52,732 nt of DNA from Pantoea sp. Ap-967. Its GTDB lineage: Bacteria > Pseudomonadota > Gammaproteobacteria > Pseudomonadales > Pseudomonadaceae. The number at the start of each line of letters is the position of its first letter. The stretch's first letter is position 1. The DNA is taken from the NCBI RefSeq assembly GCF_011752565.1, contig NZ_VWXK01000040.1, positions 1 through 52,732 of the forward strand, written 5' to 3'. A program made the position numbers and the translations under genes. The notes under the pieces were generated by a model, which made no database searches, was not told the DNA's origin, and worked only from the letters and a program-made list of their open reading frames with translations. Below, one piece after another: positions 43,234 to 52,199 of the stretch.

Positions 43234-43838
43234 AGTTGCGTGAGCGCGATCTGGAAATCGACTTCACCGATGCGATTGACGCCATCGTCTTCGATCAGAT
43301 GAACAGGAAAAAATCGGGCTACCACGGCATCGGGGAAATGCACCGCGTCGATTTTGTGGTGGAACTGGAAGAGGCGATTCTCTTCGTTGAGGTTAAAGAC
43401 CCAGGTAACCCTAAGGCGCAGCCTGAGGGGCTAGAAAAATTCTATGGGGAGCTTGCGGACGGAACGCTGGGTGACACTTTTGCCGCGAAATTCATCGATA
43501 CCTTCTTGTACCGATGGGCTGAGGAACTTCTGCATAAGCCTGTGCATTATCTCAGTCTGGTCACGTTCGAAGATAGCGAGCTATTTCCAAACTTCTCTGA
43601 CGAGATCGCAAGAAAGCTACCTCCAATGGGGAAGGTCATGCCTCGTTGGAAGCGGCAGTTGGTGGAGAACTGCCAAGTTTTCAATATTGACCTGTGGAAC
43701 GACAGCTTCCCAAAGTGGCCCGCGACTCGTATCGCTCCATCGGTAAAGGCCTCGCGCAACGGGAAAACGATTGCGGACGACTGGCAGCAGGCCGGTGCGC
43801 CAGTTCATGAACAGGATTTGGAGAAAAACGATGAGTGA
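43230..43838 (+). CDS. PD-(D/E)XK nuclease-like partner of the nested ATPase
   Basis: A 202-residue protein. A restriction-endonuclease-fold core is suggested by Asp41 in HRVDFVVELEEAILFVEVKD with Glu54-x-Lys56, the D-x12-E-x-K pattern of PD-(D/E)XK enzymes on two adjacent strands. It is preceded by a helix with a conserved-looking Asp/Glu (IDFTDAIDAIVFDQ). The C-terminal part (KASRNGKTIADDWQQAG) is probably flexible. It overlaps the ATPase stop by four bases and the PglX C-half start by eight. An effector or toxin role triggered by the ATPase is plausible but not shown; a non-catalytic PD-(D/E)XK relative cannot be excluded. Confidence 0.72.
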   Translation: MKLRERDLEIDFTDAIDAIVFDQMNRKKSGYHGIGEMHRVDFVVELEEAILFVEVKDPGNPKAQPEGLEKFYGELADGTLGDTFAAKFIDTFLYRWAEELLHKPVHYLSLVTFEDSELFPNFSDEIARKLPPMGKVMPRWKRQLVENCQVFNIDLWNDSFPKWPATRIAPSVKASRNGKTIADDWQQAGAPVHEQDLEKNDE

Positions 43839-45627
43839 GAGCCAAGCCAGTAAGGCTGATCGGAGTGTGGAGAAATTTTTCTTCCGGGCTTCGGCTGCGG
43901 ATTTCAAAAAAATGCCAGGAGGGGGCATTGCTTATTGGCTAAGCGAAAATGCCAGAAAATGCTATGTGATTGGGGAGAAAGTCCAGGAGAGCTTCCCCGC
44001 CAAGCTCGGTATGCGCACAGGAGATAACTCTAAGTGGCTGCGCTTATGGCATGAAGTCTCGAAAAATGAAACAAACCTCAATGCTTTGAATGCTGGGGAT
44101 GCAGAGTCTTCCGGAAAGAAATGGTTTCCATATAACAAGGGTGGTGATTTTCGGCGTTGGTATGGGAACAATGAGTTTCTCGTTTTCTGGAAGGAGAACG
44201 GATTCGACATTAAAAAAGAGACGCTGGAAAAGTATCCTCAGCTAAGTTGGGGTAATCTTGGGTGGAAAATAACTAACGAGAAGGATTTTTTTAAGAGATC
44301 TCTCACTTGGTCGTTTGTTAGCTCTTCTTATTTTGGCGTTAGGTGTTCACTGGGTGGGGCAATATTTGATGTGGGTGGCTCAAGCACTTTTCCGTCCGAT
44401 ATGGATTATTATGTTGCTGCCGGTTATTTGTGTTCAAAGGTTGCCTTTGAGTTTCTTAAGGCCTCAAACCCGACTTTGAATTTTCAAGTTGTCAATGTCA
44501 ATGAGCTTCCTTGGATTGACGCCGGATCTAATAGAGCTGCAGCTGAAGCTGCTGTCAGAGAGCTTGTTAGCCTTAGTAGGACGGATTGGGACTCCTACGA
44601 AACCTCCTGGGACTTCACTAACTTCCCGTTGTTGTATCCCGAGCATCGCCAGCCCACGCTCAAGGCTAGTTATCAGAAGCTGCGCGCTTACTGGCGCGAA
44701 ATGACGCTGGACATGCAGCGACTGGAGGAAGAGAACAATCACATCTTTATCGACGCCTACGGCCTGCAGGACGAGCTGACGCCCGAGGTGCCACTAAACC
44801 AGATCACGCTCACCTGCAACCCGCACTATCGCTATGGCGGAGAAAAGACCAAGGAAGAGCTGGAGGTGATGCTACTGGCAGACACTGTGCGCGAACTGGT
44901 TTCCTATGCTGTAGGCTGCATGTTCGGCCGTTACAGCCTAGACAAGTCGGGCTTGGTCCTGGCCAACCAGGGCGAGACGCTAGCGGACTATCTGCGCGAA
45001 GTGCCACAGCCGAGCTTCCCGGCCGATGACGACAACGTGATCCCGCTACTCGACGGTGACTGGTTTCCAGACGATATCACCCTGCGTTTTCGTCAATTCC
45101 TGCGTGTGGCCTTTGGCGACGTGCACTACGAGGACAACCTGGCTTTCATCGAGCAAGCGCTCAACGTCAAGGGCAAGCGCAACTACAGCCTACGCGACTA
45201 CTTCCTGGGTGAGTTCTATGCAGACCATGTGAAACGTTACAAGAAGCGCCCAATCTACTGGCTGTTCAGCAGCCCGAAAGGGACTTTCAACGCACTGGTT
45301 TATCTGCATCGCTATCGTTCGGATACTGTCAGTGTGGTGCTTAATTACCTGCGCGATTTCCGCAAAAAGCTCGCCTCGCGCTTGGATTACCTGCAGCAGG
45401 TAGCCATCAACCCATCTGCCAGTCAAAGCGAAAAAACGAAAGCCAGCAAGGAGGCTGATACGATCAAAAAACAACTCATTGAGCTGGACGATTACGAGCG
45501 CGATACCCTTTATCCGCTGGCGACCGAGCAGGTCGAATTGGAACTGGACGATGGAGTTAAGGTTAATTACCTCAAGCTAGGGACTGCGCTGAAGAAAATC
45601 CCCGGCCTAGAAGCCAAGGAAGACTGA
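43831..45627 (+). CDS. pglX: PglX, C-terminal half: target-recognition and C-terminal domains of a split BREX methylase
   Basis: A 598-residue protein that continues PglX from FFFRASAADFKKMPGGGIAY-W, which in whole PglX proteins directly follows the methyltransferase domain. It includes the variable target-recognition region (about 60-265) and the conserved end (ITLTCNPHYRYGGEKTKEEL, then VSYAVGCMFGRYSLDKSGLV, KRNYSLRDYFLGEFYADHVK, RYKKRPIYWLFSSPKGTFNA). ATG 43831 has GGAG seven bases upstream; a 20-codon in-frame extension lies inside the nuclease gene. Together with the N-half it makes 1,200 residues, normal for PglX. Codons from about 43850 to 44640 are clearly more AT-rich than the rest, as expected for a swapped recognition domain. 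Confidence 0.92.
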   Translation: MSESQASKADRSVEKFFFRASAADFKKMPGGGIAYWLSENARKCYVIGEKVQESFPAKLGMRTGDNSKWLRLWHEVSKNETNLNALNAGDAESSGKKWFPYNKGGDFRRWYGNNEFLVFWKENGFDIKKETLEKYPQLSWGNLGWKITNEKDFFKRSLTWSFVSSSYFGVRCSLGGAIFDVGGSSTFPSDMDYYVAAGYLCSKVAFEFLKASNPTLNFQVVNVNELPWIDAGSNRAAAEAAVRELVSLSRTDWDSYETSWDFTNFPLLYPEHRQPTLKASYQKLRAYWREMTLDMQRLEEENNHIFIDAYGLQDELTPEVPLNQITLTCNPHYRYGGEKTKEELEVMLLADTVRELVSYAVGCMFGRYSLDKSGLVLANQGETLADYLREVPQPSFPADDDNVIPLLDGDWFPDDITLRFRQFLRVAFGDVHYEDNLAFIEQALNVKGKRNYSLRDYFLGEFYADHVKRYKKRPIYWLFSSPKGTFNALVYLHRYRSDTVSVVLNYLRDFRKKLASRLDYLQQVAINPSASQSEKTKASKEADTIKKQLIELDDYERDTLYPLATEQVELELDDGVKVNYLKLGTALKKIPGLEAKED

Positions 45628-45630
45628 CGT

Positions 45631-47505
45631 ATGCCGGGTAGTTTCGAAAAGGCGATCACGATTCGTCAGGCTATACGCAACATCGATGACCGGACGTTTT
45701 TGTTGCCGGCGATCCAGCGCAATTTTGTCTGGTCGACGCAGCAGATCTGCACGCTCTTTGATTCCCTGATGCGTGAGTATCCCATCAACACGTTCATGAT
45801 GTGGGATGTAACGAGCCCCGAGATCAAGAATAAATACCGTTTTTATAGCTTCCTGACCGACTACTGCCAGCGCTTCAAGGAGTCCAATGACTATGTCGCG
45901 ACTCAGGGGGATTTCAAAAACTTCAAGGCGGTTATAGATGGGCAGCAGCGGCTGACCTCAATCTACATCGGTCTAAAAGGAACCTATGCCTACAAGCAGC
46001 CTAGGGTCTGGTGGCCCAACGCGCGCAACGATCAGGTTCTCCCGCCACGCCGGCTTTACCTCAACCTGGGCAAGGGCGTTGAAGGAGATGACAACGAGTC
46101 TATGGCTCAGTACGACTTCCGATTCCTGACTGAGAAGCAGATAGCAACGTACAAGAACGACAGCACCTCGTTTTGGTTTGAGGTGGGTAAGGTCTTAGAG
46201 CTGCCCGATGTTCGCTCTGATGATGAGATTCTGATGGAGATTGTGCTGCCTTACCTGACGGAACAGGGACTGGCTAGCAATAGGTTTGCACTCAAGACGT
46301 TGAATCGTCTATATCACCTCGTTCGGAGAGAGGAGGTCATCCACTACTATAACGAGGAAAGTCAGGATATCGACCATGTCCTTGACGTGTTCATTCGTAC
46401 CAACAGCGGTGGTACGCCGTTGGCGTTTTCCGACCTGTTGATGTCGATTGCGATTGCCAACTGGCAGGGCGATGCGCGCAAAGACATTGATGAGTTGATT
46501 GCCGAGGTAAGGCAGAGTTCAGAGATGCAGTTTTCGATTGGTCGAGACTGGGTTCTCAAGACTTGCTTGATGCTTATCGGTGCCGATGTGCGGTTTAAGG
46601 TCAAAAACTTCGACGCTGATCAGGTTAGTGTCATCCAGACGCAATGGTCGCAGATCCGATCCTGCATTGTCGCAACCTTCAAATTGTTGCGTCTTTTCGG
46701 GCTGAATGACCATTCGTTGAGAGCAAAGAATGCCGTCATCCCGTTAGCATTCTACCTGTACAAGCAGTCATTCCAGGACAGGCCGCTATATCTGAGCATC
46801 AACAACATCAACCAGTTGCGCGATGAGCGCCTAGCACTGTCTCGCTGGTTGCACATGGTGCTGCTGCGCGGGGTTTTTGGCGGTCAAGCTGATGGTGTAC
46901 TGACGAGAATGCAGCGGCTGCTTAACAAGCACATCGGCAAAAAGGCATTCCCTCTGGAAGCAATCATCGAAGCTTTCACTGCGTCCAACAAGGATCTGCG
47001 CTTTGACGAGGCATATCTCAGAGGACTGCTCGATATCCAGTATGGGGACTCGCGGTGTCGTTCGGTCTTGAGTCTGTTGTTCCCCGAAATCAACGAAAAC
47101 TTGCAGTTCGACATCGATCACTTGCATCCGCAAAGCGCCTTCAGCAAGGCAGAGCTCTCCAAGCAAGGTTTTCTCAAAAGTGACTCTGAGTTGATGGCGT
47201 TCTACCAGAGCCCGGTCAATTGGAACTCGATTGCCAACCTGCACCTTCTGAATGCTTCACAGAACCGCTCCAAAAAGGATATGCCGCTGATCGAGTGGCT
47301 GGCCGAAAAGGGGTGCGGCATCAAACGGGCCGACTTGCTGCTAGACGAGAGTAACAGTCTGCAGTTTCAGGACTTCCAGGCGTTCTGCAATGCACGGCGT
47401 GAAGCCCTTCTCCAGCGCCTCCGTAGCAATGTGGTGGTAAGTGGGCCACAGCCAGCATCGGAAGAGATATTGGATGAAGAGGAAGAGAGTGAGGCTGCGG
47501 CATGA
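45631..47505 (+). CDS. brxU: GmrSD/BrxU-like type IV restriction enzyme (DUF262-DUF1524)
   Basis: A 624-residue single-chain protein. The N-terminal DUF262 domain has LLPAIQRNFVW at 24-34 and the nucleotide-related motif DGQQRLTS at 103-110. A helical middle has FIRTNSGGTPLAFSDLL. The C-terminal DUF1524 HNH-type nuclease has FDIDHLHPQ with His497 and His499 and a downstream N-x-HLLNASQNRSKK. These are the GmrS and GmrD modules of modification-dependent restriction enzymes that cut glucosylated or methylated phage DNA. The position between pglX and pglZ is that of BrxU in the Escherichia fergusonii BREX plasmid locus. It starts three bases after pglX-C and overlaps pglZ. The symbol is by analogy of position and domains. 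Confidence 0.87.
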   Translation: MPGSFEKAITIRQAIRNIDDRTFLLPAIQRNFVWSTQQICTLFDSLMREYPINTFMMWDVTSPEIKNKYRFYSFLTDYCQRFKESNDYVATQGDFKNFKAVIDGQQRLTSIYIGLKGTYAYKQPRVWWPNARNDQVLPPRRLYLNLGKGVEGDDNESMAQYDFRFLTEKQIATYKNDSTSFWFEVGKVLELPDVRSDDEILMEIVLPYLTEQGLASNRFALKTLNRLYHLVRREEVIHYYNEESQDIDHVLDVFIRTNSGGTPLAFSDLLMSIAIANWQGDARKDIDELIAEVRQSSEMQFSIGRDWVLKTCLMLIGADVRFKVKNFDADQVSVIQTQWSQIRSCIVATFKLLRLFGLNDHSLRAKNAVIPLAFYLYKQSFQDRPLYLSINNINQLRDERLALSRWLHMVLLRGVFGGQADGVLTRMQRLLNKHIGKKAFPLEAIIEAFTASNKDLRFDEAYLRGLLDIQYGDSRCRSVLSLLFPEINENLQFDIDHLHPQSAFSKAELSKQGFLKSDSELMAFYQSPVNWNSIANLHLLNASQNRSKKDMPLIEWLAEKGCGIKRADLLLDESNSLQFQDFQAFCNARREALLQRLRSNVVVSGPQPASEEILDEEEESEAAA

Positions 47506-50015
47506 GCAACTCGAAGATTACTCAGGCGCTTACCAACCTGTTTGAGAAGCAGCGCATTGTCTTCTGGTACGACAATCGTCTGGAGTTCCGTGCGGATTTT
47601 GAATCGCTAGAGCTGGCGGGTATCGAGAAAATCGAGCTGGCTAACAACGAGTTCGGTGTGAAGTATCGAGTCTTGCGCGAACGGCCCGAGCAGAAATTTC
47701 TGCTATACCGCGAGGGTGCCGAGCCGGCCTACCTGGATAATTGGTTGCTCGATGTGCAACTGGCCAGCGGAAATACTTTCCGCACGGACCAGCTTGCCCT
47801 GTGGCTGGCTGAGCTGGAGTTGGGGCCAGACTGCTATCCTGTGCTGGAGGAGCATGCAGCCTTCTTCACTGCGGCCAAGCGGCGTGAGCAGTTGCATAAG
47901 CTGCTGCAACCAGGCGACTCGCAGAGCATGCTACGTTTCAAGATGCTTGCTGTCTGCGCTGGCGCAAAGGGTGAGCCGCGACTGGATGTGATTGTTGAGG
48001 AACTGCTGGCTGAGCTCGCCAATGCTGAAAGTACGTGCATCAAGCTCATTGAAACAAGCGGCCTGGATAGCTTCCTCTGGGAGCAGATGAAGCGCGCTTA
48101 CGGTTATGTGTCGGAGCAGCCGGGACTGCACGATTTCGTGATCGAGCTTTTCAAGGCTTGCTTCATGATGGGCACGGATCCTGAGTACAAGGCGCGCTTG
48201 TCAGCCGAATCTTTGGTTTTTCTCCGGCGCTGGAAAGACAGTCGTTCACATGAGAGCAGCTTCGAGCTGCTTTCTGCTCAGTGTGCAGAGGTACTACAGA
48301 TTGGTGACAAGTTGCATAAGCTTGATTACCGGATCCTACTGGAGCTCGACTACTTCGAGCTGATCGACCGCAAGATCCTCAGTGAGCTTGTTCGCGCCAC
48401 GGTAGCTCGGACGGCGACAGCTGCCGATGTTGAGCAGTCTGTTCGTCAGCGACGCCAGAGTCATTGGTTCAGCCATTTCGAGGATGTCTATCTGGCGCTG
48501 GACCATGCCGCGCAGTTTCTGCAAACATTGGATGCAGCAAAGCTGGAAATGACATCCTTGGCCGATGGCGTGGCGAAATATGCGAAGAGCTGGTATCGGC
48601 TGGATCAGCTGTATCGCAAATTTGTCCATCACGCGCGCAAGTCTGGCCAGGCTTCCTTGCTGGAGGAGCTCAGCATCCAGATCGAAAACCAGTACACTAA
48701 CAATTATCTGGCGCGTCTCAATGATCGTTGGCAGCAGTTTGTGGACTCTGCTCCGAGCTGGACGGCCGCTCCGATCATGCTGCAGCGGAATTTCTTCAGC
48801 CGCTGCGTAAAATCCTTCCTGGAGCGCAAGACCAAGGTCTGCGTGCTGATCTCGGATGCCTTCCGTTATGAGGTGGGTGAAGAGCTGCAGAGCCTGATTC
48901 GCCGTGAAGACCGCTTTGAGGCCGAGTTGGAGCCGGCGCTTTCCATGTTGCCGAGCTTCACGCAGCTTGGTATGGCCGCACTGCTTCCTAACCAGGCATT
49001 GCAGCTGGCTGAAAATGACAGCGGTGATGCGATAGTGGATGGTCAGAGCGCTCAGGGCTCGGCCAATCGCGGCAAGATCCTTGCCGCTGCGGTGCCAAGC
49101 TCTGCTGTTGTGTTGGCCAAAGACCTGCTGGCTATGAATCAGGCGGATTCACGGGCACTGCTGCGTGATAACGATGTGGTTTACGTGTACCACAACCTGA
49201 TCGACAAGACTGGCGATACGCGAGATACCGAGGAGCGGGTGTTTGCTGCGGCAGAAGAGACATTGTCCGAGCTTGTCCGCCTGGTGAAGAAGCTGACCAA
49301 TGCTAATGCCAGCAACCTTTTGGTCACCGCAGACCATGGTTTCATCTACCAGCACCGACCGCTGGAAGAGAGCGATTTTCTCAGCAATGTGCCGGATGGT
49401 GATGAGGTGCTCTATCGCGACCGGCGTTTCGTCCTTGGGCGCGCTCTGCGTAGTCAAGCAGGTTTCCGGACATTCACCCCTGAACAGCTGGGGCTTGAAG
49501 GATCGCTGGATGTACAGATCCCTAAGTCGATCAATCGCTTGCGTCTCAAAGGTTCTGGCAGCCGGTTCGTGCATGGTGGTGCCACGTTGCAAGAGGTGGT
49601 GATCCCGGTTGTGCGCATCAACAAAAAGCGCCAGAGCGATGTTGGAAGTGTGGAAGTAGAGTTTATCGGAGGCGGGAGCAGAAGCATCACGACTGGCCAA
49701 TTGGCTGTTGTGCTGTATCAGTCCGAGGCGGTCACTGAGAAGAAACAAGCTCGCCGGTTGCGTGCTGGGCTGTACACCTTGGACGGTGAGTTAATCTCCG
49801 ACTCGCATGAACTGACGTTCGATTTCGCGTCCGAAAATCCTCGTGAACGAGAGCTGTCGGTGCGCTTCATCCTGAGCCGGAAAGCTGATGAAGCAAACAA
49901 CCAGCAGGTTGAGCTGCGACTCGAAGAGCAGATTGAAGGCACCTCACATGTAACCCAGTACAAGGTCACTCGGTATACGATTCGTCGTTCGTTCACTAGT
50001 GAATTCGATTTTTAA
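47502..50015 (+). CDS. pglZ: BREX phosphatase-like protein PglZ
   Basis: An 837-residue protein of the alkaline-phosphatase superfamily, normal for type 1 PglZ. The N-terminal region (KITQALTNLFEKQRIVFWYD) is typical. The central metal-binding fold shows VLISDAFRYEVGEEL with Asp452, LLVTADHGFIYQ with Asp611-His612, and RFVHGGATLQEVVIP with His691. A C-terminal beta-domain follows. PglZ is essential for BREX protection and methylation in studied systems; the substrate is unknown. Its ATG overlaps the brxU-like stop (ATGA). Nothing is truncated. Confidence 0.96.
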   Translation: MSNSKITQALTNLFEKQRIVFWYDNRLEFRADFESLELAGIEKIELANNEFGVKYRVLRERPEQKFLLYREGAEPAYLDNWLLDVQLASGNTFRTDQLALWLAELELGPDCYPVLEEHAAFFTAAKRREQLHKLLQPGDSQSMLRFKMLAVCAGAKGEPRLDVIVEELLAELANAESTCIKLIETSGLDSFLWEQMKRAYGYVSEQPGLHDFVIELFKACFMMGTDPEYKARLSAESLVFLRRWKDSRSHESSFELLSAQCAEVLQIGDKLHKLDYRILLELDYFELIDRKILSELVRATVARTATAADVEQSVRQRRQSHWFSHFEDVYLALDHAAQFLQTLDAAKLEMTSLADGVAKYAKSWYRLDQLYRKFVHHARKSGQASLLEELSIQIENQYTNNYLARLNDRWQQFVDSAPSWTAAPIMLQRNFFSRCVKSFLERKTKVCVLISDAFRYEVGEELQSLIRREDRFEAELEPALSMLPSFTQLGMAALLPNQALQLAENDSGDAIVDGQSAQGSANRGKILAAAVPSSAVVLAKDLLAMNQADSRALLRDNDVVYVYHNLIDKTGDTRDTEERVFAAAEETLSELVRLVKKLTNANASNLLVTADHGFIYQHRPLEESDFLSNVPDGDEVLYRDRRFVLGRALRSQAGFRTFTPEQLGLEGSLDVQIPKSINRLRLKGSGSRFVHGGATLQEVVIPVVRINKKRQSDVGSVEVEFIGGGSRSITTGQLAVVLYQSEAVTEKKQARRLRAGLYTLDGELISDSHELTFDFASENPRERELSVRFILSRKADEANNQQVELRLEEQIEGTSHVTQYKVTRYTIRRSFTSEFDF

Positions 50016-50027
50016 GCGGGAGCCCTC

Positions 50028-52124
50028 ATGAGTCAGCTCGATGAGAAGATCAACCAGCATTTTGCGGGCTTAGTCGTTCGCAAGGATCTGGTCAAAGCTG
50101 TTAAGGGCAACGCCATCGTGCCGTCCTATGTACTGGAATACCTGCTGGGCCAGTACTGCGCAACGAATGATGAGTCGACGATTCAAACCGGTATCGAGAC
50201 GGTTAAGGAAATCCTGCGCAAGCACTATGTGCATCGCAACGAAGCGGGGTTGGTGCGTTCGATCATCAAGGAGAAGGGGCGTCACAAGGTCATCGACCGG
50301 GTCAGCGTTTCTCTCAACGACAAAGACGATGTGTACGAGGCTGAGTTCGCTAACCTCGGGATAAGAAAGGTGCTGATCGACTCCAGCACGGTGAAGGCAC
50401 ATCAGAAGCTGTTGGTCGGAGGGGTGTGGTGCATCGCTGATCTGGAGTACGACTACACCGAAGATAAATCCTCATCTCCTTGGGTGCTGGCCTCGCTCAA
50501 GCCTATCCAGATCTCCCGTTTTGATTTCGACGGTTATCTGGAGGCCCGCAAGCAGTTCACCACGGATGAGTGGATTGATCTGCTTATTCAGAGCATCGGC
50601 TTCAATCCGCAGATGTTCGGCAAGCGCAACAAGCTCTTGCAGCTGATCCGTCTGATTCCATTTTGCGAGCGGAACTACAACCTGATCGAGCTAGGGCCGA
50701 AGGGCACCGGCAAGTCGCATGTTTACTCCGAGTTTTCTCCCCATGGGATCCTGATTTCCGGCGGTGAGGTGACGGTACCCAAGCTGTTCGTCCACAACGG
50801 TACAGGCAAACTTGGTCTCGTGGGTTATTGGGATGTGGTGGCCTTCGATGAATTCGCTGGCAAGCAAAAGCGGGTGGACAAGGCGCTGGTCGACATCATG
50901 AAAAACTACATGGCCAACAAATCGTTCTCGCGGGGTGTAGAAACCCTTGGGGCCGAGGCCAGTATGGTGTTTGTCGGCAACACCGATCACACCGTGCCGT
51001 ACATGCTCAAGCACAGCGACCTATTCGATCCGCTGCCGGAGAAGTTCCACGACTCGGCGTTCCTCGACCGCTTGCACAGCTACATACCTGGATGGGAAGT
51101 GGATGTGATCCGTGGAGAAATGTTCTCCACGGGCTACGGCTTCGTAGTGGACTACCTGGCCGAGATTCTCCGCTCACTGCGCAGCCATGATTTCTCAGAT
51201 CGCTACAAAGGTCTGTTCACGTTGTCAGATGAGATCTCAACACGTGATCGTGATGGTATCAACAAGACCTTCTCCGGCTTGATGAAAATCCTCTTTCCTC
51301 ATGGTGAGGCGACTGAGTCGGAGGTCGAAGATTTGTTGCGCTGCGCTATCGAAGGGCGCAAACGTGTCAAAGACCAGTTGTTGCGTATCGACACAACCTA
51401 CCCAGCTGTGCGTTTTACCTATAAAGGAACGGATGGCGTAGAGAGGCTGATCTCCACCCTGGAGGAGAGCGAGTACCCGAACCAGTACCACCGACGAGTG
51501 GCGAGTGAAGTTTCGGAGTTAGATCCATTCGATTTGGCTAACGCCGCTTCCAAGAGTGCGGATAGCGATGCGGTCTGTCCTCCGCTTGTTCATTCTGCTG
51601 TCTCGGTGAGTAAAGAGCCTGAGCTAAAACCTCAGCATCTGGTAGTCCAGGAGAACCAGCGCGGCGTCACCTTCGATAAGCTGTTTGGACCGTACTTAAA
51701 AGGGGCTAAGCGGATCATCGTTATAGATCCCTACCTGCGGATGTTCCATCAATTGCGTAACCTCATGGAGCTGATGGAGACGATCAGTAAGCAGCTTGCT
51801 TCCGGTGAGGAGGTGGCCGTACATGTGGTCACCGTTGAGGATGAGTTCAACGGTGATCGCCAGACCGAAAGCCTGCAGAAAATTGCGGAAGCTTGTGCCG
51901 GGGTGGGTATTCAACTCACTTGGGTGTATGACACGACAGGGACTAAACACGATCGTGACATAACCACTGATAGGGGCTGGAAAATCGTTCTCGGGCGGGG
52001 GTTGGATATCTTCCAGCGCTTCGAACTGAACGACGCGTTTAGCTTTGCGAATCGCCTACAGCAACATCGCCAGTGCAAGGAGTTCAGCGCAACGTTCATC
52101 AGGGTCGAGGATGCCGGGGAGTGA
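50028..52124 (+). CDS. brxL: BREX Lon-like AAA+ protein BrxL
   Basis: A 698-residue protein, the last gene of type 1 BREX. An N-terminal domain of about 200 residues leads into an AAA+ core with Walker A GPKGTGKS at 223-230 (YNLIELGPKGTGKSHVYSEF) and Walker B VVAFDEFAG with Asp274-Glu275. FVGNTDHTVPYMLKHSDLFD and DRLHSYIPGWE follow. The C-terminal part is a Lon-protease-like fold without a clear Ser/Lys dyad to my eye, consistent with BrxL acting as a DNA-binding hexameric machine. A GGGAG ribosome site lies nine bases before ATG. It is required for phage exclusion but not methylation in studied systems. No strong terminator is visible behind it. Confidence 0.95.
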   Translation: MSQLDEKINQHFAGLVVRKDLVKAVKGNAIVPSYVLEYLLGQYCATNDESTIQTGIETVKEILRKHYVHRNEAGLVRSIIKEKGRHKVIDRVSVSLNDKDDVYEAEFANLGIRKVLIDSSTVKAHQKLLVGGVWCIADLEYDYTEDKSSSPWVLASLKPIQISRFDFDGYLEARKQFTTDEWIDLLIQSIGFNPQMFGKRNKLLQLIRLIPFCERNYNLIELGPKGTGKSHVYSEFSPHGILISGGEVTVPKLFVHNGTGKLGLVGYWDVVAFDEFAGKQKRVDKALVDIMKNYMANKSFSRGVETLGAEASMVFVGNTDHTVPYMLKHSDLFDPLPEKFHDSAFLDRLHSYIPGWEVDVIRGEMFSTGYGFVVDYLAEILRSLRSHDFSDRYKGLFTLSDEISTRDRDGINKTFSGLMKILFPHGEATESEVEDLLRCAIEGRKRVKDQLLRIDTTYPAVRFTYKGTDGVERLISTLEESEYPNQYHRRVASEVSELDPFDLANAASKSADSDAVCPPLVHSAVSVSKEPELKPQHLVVQENQRGVTFDKLFGPYLKGAKRIIVIDPYLRMFHQLRNLMELMETISKQLASGEEVAVHVVTVEDEFNGDRQTESLQKIAEACAGVGIQLTWVYDTTGTKHDRDITTDRGWKIVLGRGLDIFQRFELNDAFSFANRLQQHRQCKEFSATFIRVEDAGE

Positions 52125-52199
52125 AGCGGCTGTGGAATAATACTCTACCCAAGGTCCGCAGAGTCTTTACAAACTGTTCGTATGCTTAGGCGCCGCATC

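Noticed and set aside
42088..43838. Naming the nested pair PARIS (AriA-AriB) or Gabija or OLD
   Set aside because: The second protein lacks a TOPRIM/DUF4435-like layout and the ATPase has no TOPRIM domain. Only general ATPase-plus-effector logic is shared.
40283..45627. Explaining the split pglX as a sequencing error or simple frameshift
   Set aside because: The halves are separated by 1.74 kb containing two complete, well-formed genes with coupled starts; a single-base error cannot produce this.
35177..52124. DISARM or classic type 2 BREX (Pgl) as the system type
   Set aside because: BrxA, BrxB, BrxC, PglX, PglZ and BrxL are all present, with no drm genes and no pglW kinase, which defines type 1 BREX.
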